Below are positions 34,416 through 44,475 of a DNA stretch of 64,000 nt, in pieces. Below the pieces are notes generated by a model that saw nothing but the letters and a program-made list of their open reading frames with translations, was not told where the DNA came from and ran no database searches. Source of the stretch: Cryomorpha ignava (GTDB lineage: Bacteria; Bacteroidota; Bacteroidia; Flavobacteriales_D; Cryomorphaceae); NCBI RefSeq assembly GCF_010686655.1, contig NZ_JAAGVY010000002.1, forward strand, positions 1 through 64,000, read 5' to 3'. The position numbers and the translations under genes are program-made. Position 1 is the first letter of the stretch, and each line of letters starts with the position of its first letter.

Positions 34416-36659
34416 ATGAAAAAAATACTGAGTTTAATCTTTTGCTTCTCACTAATATTTGCCGTAAAGGCACAAAACCCAACTATAGACAGCCTAAAAA
34501 ATGAACTTGCGAAAGCTCCTACCGAGAAGAAGCGGATTGATATTTCTAATGAATTGATTCAACCCACCGGCGAAATAAATTTAAACTCTGCCATAGTTCT
34601 CGGCAATAAAATGATTCTGGAATCGCGGAAGATAAAGTACAAATGGGGTGAGGCCAATGCTTTAACCAACACTTCTGGTGTATTGATGATGAAAGGAGAT
34701 TTTGAACAAGTGAAGAAGAATCTCGATAAGGCCGAAGGCTTGTTTACAGCCTTAAATGACACAAGCAGCCTTTCGCTAATATACGGCTCAAAAGGCCAAA
34801 TGTATGGAATGCAAAGCCAATACGATTCGGCCAATTGTTATTATTTTAAGGCGGTGGCTATTCAGGAGGCTGAAGGGACCTCGGCAAATTTGGGTCGAAA
34901 TTATGGGAATATTGCCATTGGATTTTTGATGCAATCAAAATACCAGCAAGCACTTAAATATCAGCAAAAGGGACTCGAAATTGCGCAATCTTTGCACAAT
35001 ACCAGATCTGAAGCCTATATCATGCTCAATATGGGCATAACCTATCAGAGAATGTTAGATGCTAAACGCTCGGAAAAGGCACTTCTTGAGGCTGTAAGAC
35101 TTGCCAAAGAAACTGGGTTGAAAAATGTGGAGGTTTATGCTTATTCCAATCTCGCATCGCTTTTTAGTACTCTAGAAAACTGGAATGAAACGTATAAATA
35201 TGCACTTAAAGCAGCCGAAATGGGAAAGGCTACCGGCGATGTGTCCATTGAGGCGGCAAGCTACTCAAAAGCTGCCTTAGCTCTGGCCCACTTAAAGCGA
35301 TATGACGAGGCAAAGGAACTGGTTGATCGCGGCATGGCTGATGCAGAAGCTTCAGGGCAGCCTTTGATTCTCGCCCAGCTTCACGAGGCTATGGGTAAAA
35401 CTTTATTGCTTCAGGAAAAATATGAAGAAGCTATTCCGTATTATGAAAAAACACGCGATATATTCGCGCAAACAGATGAATATGACGAGAATATAGGTGC
35501 TATATATCAAAATCTCGCTAAGTGCTACGAAGAGACTGCACGTTTTGATGAGGCATTAACGAGTTTTAAAAAATACGCTGCCATTAATGATTCCATAAGG
35601 TCGAGAGAGAACGTTCAAAAAGGTACGGAGCAAATGATGACCTACGAATTTGAGAAAACGCAAGAAGCCCAGCGCGCAGACCAAAAACGCAAAGATGCTG
35701 TGGCCAAGGCACGTCAGTGGGTATTAGCAATCGTACTCGCGCTTTCGCTAATGCTGGTATTTGTAATTTATCGTGCGCTCCGGTCAAAGAAAAAAAGCAA
35801 TGCAAAACTCCAGGCGCAAAAAGAAGAAGTTCAAAATGCGCTCTTAAAATTGAAAAGCACCCAATCGCAGCTAATACAAGCCGAAAAGATGGCCAGCCTT
35901 GGTGAGCTTACCGCCGGTATTGCACACGAAATTCAGAATCCGCTCAACTTCGTAAATAATTTTAGTGAGGTGAGTAAAGATTTGGTTAAAGAAATGAATG
36001 AGGAGATAGACAATGGGAATTATGATTATGCCAAAGAAATTGCTGCCGATCTGGTGTTGAGTCTTGATAAAATAAACCACCACGGCAAGCGGGCAGACGG
36101 CATTGTAAAGGGCATGTTGCAGCACAGCCGCGCCAGCAGCGATGTAAAGGAACCTACAAATATCAATACTCTGGCAGACGAATATTTTAGATTGGCGTAC
36201 CACGGATTGCGTGCAAAGGATAAATCGTTTAATGCAACGCTCGAAACAAATTTTGACAAAACAATTGGAACAGTTGATATCGCTCGTCAAGATATCGGAC
36301 GGGTGGTTTTAAACCTTATTACAAACGCTTTTTACGCCGTTGGCGCGAAAAAAATCCTTCTTGATCGGTCACTACCTTCAGAAGCTCATCCTTACCAACC
36401 CACAGTAATCGTAAGCACAAAAAAGCTTGCTGATGGGATAGAGATAAGAATACACGACAATGGAAACGGTATTCCGGATGGTGTTAAAGACAAAATTTTT
36501 CAACCATTTTTTACCACCAAACCTACAGGCGAGGGAACCGGATTGGGCTTGAGCTTAAGCTACGATATCGTGAAAAAGTATGGAGGAGAGCTCACAATGG
36601 AAACAAAAGAAGGCAAAGGAACGACTTTCATCATTTTCATGCCTGGTAATGGAGTTTAA
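34416..36659 (+). CDS. TPR sensor histidine kinase
   Basis: 747 residues. A signal peptide at about 1-20 precedes periplasmic TPR repeats (about 60-395). A membrane helix lies at about 434-452 and a coiled coil at about 455-490. The kinase core has H-box GELTAGIAHEIQNPLNFVNNF (His504), N-box NLITNAFYA (Asn637), G1 box DNGNGIPDG and G2 box GTGLGLSLSYDIV. The core is very close to that of the next gene, including a shared LAYHGLRAKDKSFNA segment. It has no receiver of its own; the response regulator at 40368 probably serves both kinases. Confidence 0.9.
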   Translation: MKKILSLIFCFSLIFAVKAQNPTIDSLKNELAKAPTEKKRIDISNELIQPTGEINLNSAIVLGNKMILESRKIKYKWGEANALTNTSGVLMMKGDFEQVKKNLDKAEGLFTALNDTSSLSLIYGSKGQMYGMQSQYDSANCYYFKAVAIQEAEGTSANLGRNYGNIAIGFLMQSKYQQALKYQQKGLEIAQSLHNTRSEAYIMLNMGITYQRMLDAKRSEKALLEAVRLAKETGLKNVEVYAYSNLASLFSTLENWNETYKYALKAAEMGKATGDVSIEAASYSKAALALAHLKRYDEAKELVDRGMADAEASGQPLILAQLHEAMGKTLLLQEKYEEAIPYYEKTRDIFAQTDEYDENIGAIYQNLAKCYEETARFDEALTSFKKYAAINDSIRSRENVQKGTEQMMTYEFEKTQEAQRADQKRKDAVAKARQWVLAIVLALSLMLVFVIYRALRSKKKSNAKLQAQKEEVQNALLKLKSTQSQLIQAEKMASLGELTAGIAHEIQNPLNFVNNFSEVSKDLVKEMNEEIDNGNYDYAKEIAADLVLSLDKINHHGKRADGIVKGMLQHSRASSDVKEPTNINTLADEYFRLAYHGLRAKDKSFNATLETNFDKTIGTVDIARQDIGRVVLNLITNAFYAVGAKKILLDRSLPSEAHPYQPTVIVSTKKLADGIEIRIHDNGNGIPDGVKDKIFQPFFTTKPTGEGTGLGLSLSYDIVKKYGGELTMETKEGKGTTFIIFMPGNGV

Positions 36660-36711
36660 ATTGTTATACAATGCTAGATGAAGTAAATATTAGGATTTAT
36701 AAGAATGCGAT

Positions 36712-39700
36712 ATGACTGAAAGGTTAAAAAATAGCGTGGTTCAAATTATTATCCCCTTATGGTTAGGGGTCTTCGCAATTTCGTGTGGCTCAAATGGTGA
36801 CGACCAAACCGGCATTTTAGAACGTCAGGATACGCTAATTCCTTCACAAAAAATACCGGCTGGAAAGCCCGTTATTTACGATATTTCATTAGCGGAAGCA
36901 CCACCCGAAATCATACAGCTATCTCAAAAACCCGCTCCGGTGGAGATTGATGCCGGCTTTTATGTGAATATGCAAAATTTCAATACCCGGCAGGGTCTGG
37001 CTTTGAGTAGCATCCTTTCAGCACATAAAGATCATTTTGGTAATTTGTGGTTTGGCACCGCGGGCAATGGGGTGAGCAGATACAGTGGAACGGGGTTTAC
37101 TAATTTTTCGTCGGCTCACGGGCTCATTCACAATCTAATACAAACAATTGCCGAAGACGCTGAAGGTAATATGTGGTTTGGAACCTATGGCGGTGTAAGC
37201 AAGTATGATGGGGCTTCTTTTCACAACTTTACAGTAGATAATGGACTGATTGATAATGACGTAGTAAAAATATTTTCTGATTCTCAAGGAAGAGTATGGA
37301 TGGGTACTGCGAAGGGGCTATGCCGATACAATCCCGAATACAAATCGCGTGGAGAAGCAGAGTTTATGTGTTATGAAGGAGAAAGCGAAGGATTAAATAA
37401 GGAGGTAAGAGATATAATTGAAGACCACGAAGGACAAATTTGGGTAGCTGGCGAAAATGGAGTGTGGAGACTGAATGGAGATAAGCTCAATGCAAAAAGT
37501 TCTTTTACAGATTTCACAGAAAAAATTGGAATAAAAAACTCCAACGCAACGGCTCTTGCAGTAGATAGCACGGGAGTAATTTGGGTGGGTTCAACCGATT
37601 CAATCTATAGATTCGAGCCTGCTTCTCCCGAAAAGAAATTTGAGCCTATTTCAATCCCTGAGTCGGGCAATCGATCTGTAAATTGCATCACCGTAGATTC
37701 AAGAGGAATGGTGTGGGTAGGAACAAAAGGAGGCGTGGCCAGATATAATCCGGAGAATGATAACTTCATAGTGCTTACCAAAGAACAAGGCCTTTCATTT
37801 AACAGAGTAAACAGCATTACCGAAGATGAGTCTGGCAGCCTTTGGTTTGGAACTTATGGAGGTGGTGTACACAGATACGACGGCGAGAGTGTGATCGAAT
37901 ACTCAGCTGAACAGGGTATGCCGGGCAATGCCGTTTATGCTACTTCGCGCGATGTCGATGGGGATATGTGGTTTGCACCGTCAGGGTCGGGAATCGTAAA
38001 GTTTATAGAAAGAGATAATTCGCCTTATCGCGGCACTTATATTTCTTATACCCGCAATCAGGGGCTCTTAAGCGACACGTATTATGCTGTTGCTAAAAAT
38101 AGCAAAGGAGATATGTATTTTGGCTGCTATACCGGCATTACAAAGTTTGAAGACGATGAAATTATTAATTACACCGTAAAAAACGGATTGCCAAATTCCA
38201 ATATTACAGCGCTTTATTGCGATAAGGCAGATAGGCTTTGGATAGGGTCTTTTGATGGTGGTGTGAGCATTTTTGACGGTGAGTCTTTTCAGAAACTCAC
38301 TACAGAACAGGGTCTTATTCACAATACGGTATGGGCTATAACCGAAGATAGTGAAGGAATAATATGGATTGCAACCCGTGGTGGTCTTAGCAGATATGAT
38401 GGCAACAGTTTTATGAATTTCACAAAGGATCAGGGAATGGCTGACACCAAACTATCTGATGTGATACAAGATGATAATGGGAATATTTTGATTGGTACCT
38501 GGGGTGGTGGAATGTCTATCATTAAAAAGGAACGGGTGATGGAATTGATGCGGGGAGATGGGGATTATGCAGAGCCGATTTTTACGAATTTCTCTACCAC
38601 AGATGGGTTGGCAAACGATGTAGTGTACCAAATAGTGGAAGATGAGAGTGGGAATATTATTATTGGCACCAATGTGGGGTTTACCATTTTAAGAGGAGGA
38701 GTAAAGCTGGAAGATAATCAACTGGTTAAAGATGTGATTGAAAATTACAATGAAAACACAGATTATCCCATAAAAGACATTAGCAATAACAACAGCATTC
38801 ATACAGGTGAGCCCGGAATTATCTGGGCCGGAACGGGCGATAAAGTTGTGCGCTTTGACTATAAAAATTTTCGCGGAAGCAAGAAGCCGCCCCAGGTAAT
38901 TTTAGAACGTATAAAGCTAAATAATGAGCCGATTAGCTGGCGCAGTCTGGAATGGGCGAAAAAGAATAACTCAAAAATCCCATTCGTGAAAAGTGGTACA
39001 CCGGCATACGTTACTGACGAGCTACTAACTTTTAATAAGAAAATAGCTACAAGTGCATTAAATACAATGATTGATAAATACAGCGATGTTCGTTTTGATA
39101 GCATTCAGCCATTTTATGCCATACCGGTAAATCTGAAATTGCCCTATTCTAACAATACTATTAATTTTGATTTTACTGAAGTAGAAACCACCAGACCAGG
39201 GTTGATACAGTATCAATATATGCTGGAAGGGTATGATAGCGATTGGGGCGCTATAACTGAAGCTGGAACTGCCACTTATGGAAATATGCACGAAGGTGAA
39301 TATTTATTTATGGTTAAAGCCAGAAATCCTGCCGGTGTGTGGAGTCGTCCGCTTGAGTACAGATTTGAAATTATGCCGCCATGGTACCGCTCCTGGTATG
39401 CATATGCGCTGTATTTATTCTTGTTTTTATTGTTGCTGTACTTTATAGATTACATTCAGCGCAAGCGTGTTTTGTACATAGAACGCCAAAAAGGTATGCA
39501 AAGGGAACTCTTACATGCACGTGAAATTAAACAGGCTTTTACTGAGCTGAAAGCGACACAAGAGCAGCTTATACATTCAGAAAAAATGGCGTCTCTGGGG
39601 CAGCTTACTGCCGGTATTGCGCATGAAATCCAGAATCCGCTAAATTTTGTGACCAATTTTAGCGAAGTGAGCAACGAGATGCTCGAAGAGATGAAAGAAG

Positions 39701-40371
39701 AGATTGCCAACGGAAACTACGCCGATGTGGTAGATATTGTGGCGGATGTACAACAAAATATTGAAAAAATTAAATTCCATGGTCAGCGCGCCGATGCCAT
39801 TGTGAAAGGTATGTTGCAACACAGCCGAACAAATTCCGGTTCAGCCGAGTTGGTAGATATCAATGCGCTAGTCGATGAGTTTTTTCACCTCGCTTATCAC
39901 GGACTCAGAGCAAAAGATAAATCGTTCAATGCCAGGTTGGAATCTAATTTTGATGAAAATATGGGGAAAATTGAAAGTGTACCTCAAGACATTGGCCGGG
40001 TAGTTTTAAACTTAATTACCAATGCCTTTTATGCCTGCAATGAAAAACGGAAAATGCTACTCGCACAAAAACAGGAGGGAAATTTGCCTGCAGATTCGCC
40101 GCCTTTTGAACCGATGGTAAAAGTTGGAACTAAAAGATTGCGAAATACAGTAGAGATTATAGTAAGAGACAACGGCAATGGTATTCCAAAACAAATCAGA
40201 GAAAAAATATTTCAGCCGTTTTTTACCACCAAACCGTCTGGAGAAGGCACCGGCCTTGGGCTGTCGCTTAGTTACGACATTGTTAAGCTGCACAGGGGCG
40301 AACTGACGGTAGATACTGAAGAAGGAAAATTTACAGAGTTTAAAATAATATTACCAATTCATACATCATGA
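36712..40371 (+). CDS. Two-component-propeller sensor histidine kinase with lipobox-like N-terminus
   Basis: 1219 residues. The N-terminus ends in FAISC (Cys25), a lipobox-like sequence, so the sensor may be lipid-anchored as well as membrane-spanning. About fourteen propeller repeats of the type DxxGNLWFGTxGxGVSRYDG run from about 100 to 690. A Y_Y_Y domain follows (about 810-888), then a membrane helix at about 895-915 and a kinase core with GQLTAGIAHEIQNPL (His971), NLITNAFYA (Asn1104), DNGNGIPKQ and GTGLGLSLSYD. It overlaps the receiver gene by 4 bases (ATGA). The catalytic core is closely related to that of the upstream kinase. Confidence 0.92.
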   Translation: MTERLKNSVVQIIIPLWLGVFAISCGSNGDDQTGILERQDTLIPSQKIPAGKPVIYDISLAEAPPEIIQLSQKPAPVEIDAGFYVNMQNFNTRQGLALSSILSAHKDHFGNLWFGTAGNGVSRYSGTGFTNFSSAHGLIHNLIQTIAEDAEGNMWFGTYGGVSKYDGASFHNFTVDNGLIDNDVVKIFSDSQGRVWMGTAKGLCRYNPEYKSRGEAEFMCYEGESEGLNKEVRDIIEDHEGQIWVAGENGVWRLNGDKLNAKSSFTDFTEKIGIKNSNATALAVDSTGVIWVGSTDSIYRFEPASPEKKFEPISIPESGNRSVNCITVDSRGMVWVGTKGGVARYNPENDNFIVLTKEQGLSFNRVNSITEDESGSLWFGTYGGGVHRYDGESVIEYSAEQGMPGNAVYATSRDVDGDMWFAPSGSGIVKFIERDNSPYRGTYISYTRNQGLLSDTYYAVAKNSKGDMYFGCYTGITKFEDDEIINYTVKNGLPNSNITALYCDKADRLWIGSFDGGVSIFDGESFQKLTTEQGLIHNTVWAITEDSEGIIWIATRGGLSRYDGNSFMNFTKDQGMADTKLSDVIQDDNGNILIGTWGGGMSIIKKERVMELMRGDGDYAEPIFTNFSTTDGLANDVVYQIVEDESGNIIIGTNVGFTILRGGVKLEDNQLVKDVIENYNENTDYPIKDISNNNSIHTGEPGIIWAGTGDKVVRFDYKNFRGSKKPPQVILERIKLNNEPISWRSLEWAKKNNSKIPFVKSGTPAYVTDELLTFNKKIATSALNTMIDKYSDVRFDSIQPFYAIPVNLKLPYSNNTINFDFTEVETTRPGLIQYQYMLEGYDSDWGAITEAGTATYGNMHEGEYLFMVKARNPAGVWSRPLEYRFEIMPPWYRSWYAYALYLFLFLLLLYFIDYIQRKRVLYIERQKGMQRELLHAREIKQAFTELKATQEQLIHSEKMASLGQLTAGIAHEIQNPLNFVTNFSEVSNEMLEEMKEEIANGNYADVVDIVADVQQNIEKIKFHGQRADAIVKGMLQHSRTNSGSAELVDINALVDEFFHLAYHGLRAKDKSFNARLESNFDENMGKIESVPQDIGRVVLNLITNAFYACNEKRKMLLAQKQEGNLPADSPPFEPMVKVGTKRLRNTVEIIVRDNGNGIPKQIREKIFQPFFTTKPSGEGTGLGLSLSYDIVKLHRGELTVDTEEGKFTEFKIILPIHTS

Positions 40372-40745
40372 AAATACTTGTAGTTGATGACGAACGAGAT
40401 GTACAATTTCTGTTCGAACAAAAGTTTAGAAAAGAAATACGTAGCGGATTTCACAATTTTATCTTTGCCTTTTCGGGCGAAGAGGCGCTCAAAGAATTGG
40501 AAGCCATGCCACGAGAGGAGCTATTGATTCTTTCTGATATCAATATGCCGGGAATGAGCGGGCTCGACTTACTTGAAAAAGTTAAAGATAAGTACCGTAC
40601 ACCACCACCTTGTGTAATGATGATTACTGCTTATAGCGATGAGCATAACCGCAAGGAGGCAAATAGACTGGGAGCTGATGATTTTTTGACAAAACCGGTA
40701 GACTTCGTGAGTCTGAAAGAAAAGCTGGAAACGCTCAATTTGTGA
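40368..40745 (+). CDS. Single-domain response regulator
   Basis: 125 residues, receiver only. The acidic pair is in VVDDERDVQ, the acceptor is Asp57 in LSDINMPGMSG, the switch threonine is in MITAYSD and the lysine is in FLTKPVDF. It is translationally coupled to the propeller kinase upstream by a 4-base overlap. With no output domain it must act through a protein partner. Confidence 0.9.
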   Translation: MKILVVDDERDVQFLFEQKFRKEIRSGFHNFIFAFSGEEALKELEAMPREELLILSDINMPGMSGLDLLEKVKDKYRTPPPCVMMITAYSDEHNRKEANRLGADDFLTKPVDFVSLKEKLETLNL

Positions 40746-40862
40746 AAGATCCGAAATAAGATCATAAAAAAAGAAGCTGCCACAGATGCACAGCTAAAAG
40801 CACTGAGAAAATGGACTGTTATTTATTCTTTCTGAACGCGGAACCTATAATTTATATGATGG

Positions 40863-41423
40863 TCAATTGTTGTCCATATCGTCTAAAAGATCATCTAATG
40901 AAATAGAGTTTGCTTTTTTCTCATCGTCGGTCATCGCTTTATAATCATCCATTTCCTGCTCAAGTTTTTTAAGCTCTTCCTGAATATCTTCTTCTTCGTA
41001 ACCTGCGAAGGTCATTTCAAAAAGGCAATGGGCGATAATCTCCAATTCAGAAAAATCGGCTAAAGTCTCATTCGTAATATCCATCCCGAGCCATTTGCGC
41101 CACGGTTCAAATTCTATTGCCTGCGGAAAGGTCTCTTCCTCGTCTTCGGGATTTTTGTACTTCCCCGATACACTCACATATTCGGCACCGTCAAAATCGT
41201 CTTTTTGATGTTCTACCTCAATCGATAAATTAGATTCTTCGGCAGCCATAAACTTCAGCTTTTCATAAACATCTTCATAAGACTCAAGGCTTTCTTTCTG
41301 ATCGGGGTAAAGGTTTTCAAGAATAGCAGCTACACTTAGCCATGAATTCGATTGTATCAATTGTTTTAAATTCATCATTGATGGTATTAATGCCTTAACT
41401 TCATTGATGTATTTCTTCTGCAC
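40863..41423 (-). CDS. Conserved acidic protein, DUF6557-like
   Basis: 186 residues, cytoplasmic, very acidic. A better start may be Met16 or Met17 (MMNLKQLIQSNSW), giving about 170 residues. Recognisable blocks are ESYEDVYEKL, EFEPWRKWLGMDI, FSELEIIAHCLFEMTFAGY and a charged C-terminal helix with KAMTDDEKK. From memory these resemble the family named DUF6557, function unknown. It stands alone and convergent with the receiver gene. Confidence 0.6.
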   Translation of the reverse strand: MQKKYINEVKALIPSMMNLKQLIQSNSWLSVAAILENLYPDQKESLESYEDVYEKLKFMAAEESNLSIEVEHQKDDFDGAEYVSVSGKYKNPEDEEETFPQAIEFEPWRKWLGMDITNETLADFSELEIIAHCLFEMTFAGYEEEDIQEELKKLEQEMDDYKAMTDDEKKANSISLDDLLDDMDNN

Positions 41424-41624
41424 ATCAGTTCTCTCAAAAATATGAAAATTATTGGCAAAAGAAGGGATAGCATTAGAATCATTTTAGCACCTGAATAATC
41501 TGCTCTTGGTTCGGTAGACGAATATTGAAGAATGAATATTTCACTTTCGTATTCATATAAAATGGTATTTTATGCTCGGGTTCTCTTCATTTATTTAACT
41601 TTAAAATTCAAAGCCAAATAGCAA

Positions 41625-43031
41625 ATGAATTTTCAAATAACCGGTACTTATACAGATCTCTATCAATTGGCAATGGGCCAGGCTTATTACCGGGATGGCT
41701 CGCATAAAATGCCTGCTACCTTCGATTATTTTTTTCGTAAACTTCCTTTTCACAATGGATATGTTGTATTTGCCGGTCTTGCCGATGTGCTTGATATGCT
41801 TGAGTCTCTAAGGTTCACTTCAGAAGATATTGATTATTTGGGTAAACAAGGTTTTAATGCCGACTATCTGGAAATGCTTCGCAATTTTCGGTTTAGAGGT
41901 ACAATTCACGCGCCACGCGAAGGAGATGTGATTTTTCCCGCAGCCCCCGTTCTTCGGGTTGAAGGCACTATGCTTGAAGTGCAATTGGTAGAAACCCTCA
42001 TTTTGAATACTCTGAATTTTCAATCGCTTATCGCCACCAAGGCGGCTCGAATCCGCATGGTGGCAGGAGATAGTGTTTTAAGCGATTTCGGATTGAGACG
42101 CGCCCAGGGTTTTGGAGCCATAACTGCCTCGCGCGCTGCTGTAATTGGTGGATTTGATTCTACGAGCAATGTTTATGCTGCCGAAAAGTATGGTTTGAAA
42201 GCCGAGGGCACAATGGCGCATTCATTTATCCAGCTGTATGGTGATGAGCTTCAGGCGTTTCGAAAATTCGCGGAAGCGCGCCCCAAGAATTCAGTTTTTC
42301 TCGTCGATACCTACAATACGCTGCAAAGTGGCGTGCCTAATGCGATAAAAGTGGCTAAGGAAATGGAAGAGCGGGGCGAACGGCTTAAGGCAATCCGGCT
42401 TGATAGTGGAGACTTGTCTTTCCTGGCTCAACGGGCAAGAGCTATGCTCGATAAGGCCGGGCTGGAATACGTGAAAATTGCTGCCTCAAACCAGCTAGAT
42501 GAATTCGTAGTGCGAAGTCTTCGCCAGCAAAATGCACCGATTGATATTTTTGGGGTTGGTACAAATCTTATTACCGGCCACCCCGACGGTGCACTTGATG
42601 GAGTTTACAAGCTTGTTGAAGCCGATGGAAAACCGCGAATAAAAGTCTCTGAAAATATTCAAAAAGTTACCCTTCCGGGAAATAAGCAGGTGCATAGGCT
42701 CTTGAATGAAGATGGATCCTTTTTTGGCGTTGATGCTCTTTCACTTTCCGCTGAGGGAGTTCCCACACATATCATAAATCCGCATGAAGCGCATAAAACC
42801 ATGCAATGTGCCGGAATTAACTCCGAGCCATTACTGAAACTTGTAATGAAAAACGGGGAAGCCATAAACCGGATAGATTCCATAGCTGAAATTAAGAACT
42901 ATGCATCACAAAGGCTCTCCATGCTGCCGCCTGAATATAAGCGATTTGAAAACCCGCATGTGTACAAAGTGGGAATATCTGAAGGTATAAAAGCGATGCG
43001 GGATGAATTGCTTAAAAAACATGCTTTCTGA
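41625..43031 (+). CDS. pncB: Nicotinate phosphoribosyltransferase
   Basis: 468 residues, cytoplasmic. It catalyses formation of nicotinate mononucleotide from nicotinate and phosphoribosyl pyrophosphate, with ATP hydrolysis, in the NAD salvage (Preiss-Handler) pathway. Visible signatures are TDLYQLAMGQAYY, FDYFFRKLPF, FGLRRAQGFGA, the segment AEGTMAHSF (His199, near the region phosphorylated in the family), IRLDSGDL and FGVGTNL. The length is normal for the longer bacterial class. It appears to be a single gene followed by a hairpin. Confidence 0.93.
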   Translation: MNFQITGTYTDLYQLAMGQAYYRDGSHKMPATFDYFFRKLPFHNGYVVFAGLADVLDMLESLRFTSEDIDYLGKQGFNADYLEMLRNFRFRGTIHAPREGDVIFPAAPVLRVEGTMLEVQLVETLILNTLNFQSLIATKAARIRMVAGDSVLSDFGLRRAQGFGAITASRAAVIGGFDSTSNVYAAEKYGLKAEGTMAHSFIQLYGDELQAFRKFAEARPKNSVFLVDTYNTLQSGVPNAIKVAKEMEERGERLKAIRLDSGDLSFLAQRARAMLDKAGLEYVKIAASNQLDEFVVRSLRQQNAPIDIFGVGTNLITGHPDGALDGVYKLVEADGKPRIKVSENIQKVTLPGNKQVHRLLNEDGSFFGVDALSLSAEGVPTHIINPHEAHKTMQCAGINSEPLLKLVMKNGEAINRIDSIAEIKNYASQRLSMLPPEYKRFENPHVYKVGISEGIKAMRDELLKKHAF

Positions 43032-43049
43032 TACTTAAGTGATTTGTGA

Positions 43050-43080
43050 GACCTCAAAGGTTTTTCCAACCTTTGGGGTC
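43050..43080 (+). terminator. Hairpin after pncB
   Basis: GACCTCAAAGGTT pairs with AACCTTTGGGGTC around a 5-base loop. The T run is inside the loop rather than after the stem. Hairpins of this type are widespread behind genes in Bacteroidota and are probably terminators for either strand. Confidence 0.55.
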
Positions 43081-43232
43081 TGAATTCAATCCAAATTTAG
43101 CATATCTATGACAATACAAAAGGCTGTAATAGCCTATTTTTCATGCGTGTCTGTTTTTAAAGTATTACTCATAAGTGTTTATTTTATGGTATTTGTGAGG
43201 ACTTCGTCGTTCAAGAGATCATTTCGCTAAGT

Positions 43233-43283
43233 TGCATATTGTCAATTGCTTATTGCAAATTGCCCGTTGCCCGTTGCCTATTA
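43233..43283. repeat. Heptamer repeat of the TTGCCTA/GCAATAG family
   Basis: Seven-base units ATTGTCA, ATTGCTT, ATTGCAA, ATTGCCC, GTTGCCC, GTTGCCT in a row, ending next to the stop codon of the methyltransferase gene. Confidence 0.7.
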
Positions 43284-43287
43284 AAAT

Positions 43288-44475
43288 TTATTCCTTAACC
43301 CCGCTATACAACCTATACCCCGAAAATCGACAAGGAATTTTTCCATTCATCAAATGATGGGTATCAAAAGTGCGCAAACCAATTCGTTTCATTGCCTCTA
43401 CATGGCCTGAAAGAATCCAGGCTTTGCGGCCGGCGTAGGCTTCTTTTAAACGGTCGCCAATATCGGAATACAGCTTTTCAATATCGTCAACCTTAATGCG
43501 CTCGTCGTAAGGCGGATTCATCACTAAAATCGCCGGTGGTTTTGGCGGTTCTTCTTTAAAGAAGTTTCCTATTTTAAAATCAATGGCGTCTTCAAGACCA
43601 GCGTCTTTTGCAGCTTGTCTTGCCAAATTAAGCGCGAAAAAGTCAGTATCCATCCCTATCACGTTAATCGTTTCTTCACGCAGTCGGTTTACAGTAGCTT
43701 CGCGAATAACGCCAAATAGCTCTTCGTCAAAGTCTTTCCAATGCATAAACGCAAAATTGTCGCGCATAAGCCCTGGAGCAATGCGGTGGGCTATCATAGC
43801 AGCTTCTATACAAAGCGTTCCGCTACCGCACATGGCGTCAATTAAATCTGTTTTGCCATCATAGCCGGCTATTAGGAGCATTCCTGCAGCCAGGCATTCA
43901 TTAAGTGGAGCAAGGGCCTCGCGTTGGCGGTATCCCCGCTTGTTAAGCGGATCGCCCGAACTATCGAGAGAGATGGTTACATCATCATTCCAAATCTTTA
44001 CGTGGATTACGATATCCGGCTCGCGGCTGTCAACGCTTGGTCGCTTATCATATTTATCGCGGAAAAAATCGGCTATTGCATCCTTACATTTTAAAGCAAC
44101 ATAGTGGCTATGCGTAAAAACAGGGCCGCTGGTAGTGGTGCGAATCAAAAAGGTTTTGTCAATATCAAAAAGCTCATCCCAGGCTATAGATTTTACCTGA
44201 TTGTAAAGTACATCTTCATCTTCGGCTCTAAACCGCTTGATAGGTTTAAGCAAACGCAAGGCAGTGCGAAGACGCAGGTTGGCTTTGTAAACCAAATCTT
44301 GATCGGCGGTGAAAAATACGGCTCGCTTGCCTACGCGAACATCATTGCCACCTATTGAACGCAGCTCGGTTGCGAGCACTTCCTCAAGTCCTTGAAGGGT
44401 AGAAGCAACCATCGCAAAACGCGGCTCTTCTTTTTTGACTTTTTTTCGACTATCCGCCGGCTTTCTTTGCTCCAT
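43288..44475 (-). CDS. THUMP-domain class I SAM-dependent RNA methyltransferase (RlmL N-half/RlmK-L-like)
   Basis: 395 residues, cytoplasmic. An N-terminal THUMP region (about 20-165) should bind RNA, followed by the UPF0020 methyltransferase domain. SAM-binding DAMCGSGT lies at 213-220 and catalytic NPPY at 320-323, the N2-guanine or N6-adenine methylase type. Homologs modify 23S rRNA (m2G2445). This form lacks the second methyltransferase half found in gamma-proteobacterial RlmL. A positively charged N-terminal tail is present. The start overlaps the end of the SUI1 gene by 26 bases; both serve translation. Confidence 0.87.
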   Translation of the reverse strand: MEQRKPADSRKKVKKEEPRFAMVASTLQGLEEVLATELRSIGGNDVRVGKRAVFFTADQDLVYKANLRLRTALRLLKPIKRFRAEDEDVLYNQVKSIAWDELFDIDKTFLIRTTTSGPVFTHSHYVALKCKDAIADFFRDKYDKRPSVDSREPDIVIHVKIWNDDVTISLDSSGDPLNKRGYRQREALAPLNECLAAGMLLIAGYDGKTDLIDAMCGSGTLCIEAAMIAHRIAPGLMRDNFAFMHWKDFDEELFGVIREATVNRLREETINVIGMDTDFFALNLARQAAKDAGLEDAIDFKIGNFFKEEPPKPPAILVMNPPYDERIKVDDIEKLYSDIGDRLKEAYAGRKAWILSGHVEAMKRIGLRTFDTHHLMNGKIPCRFSGYRLYSGVKE

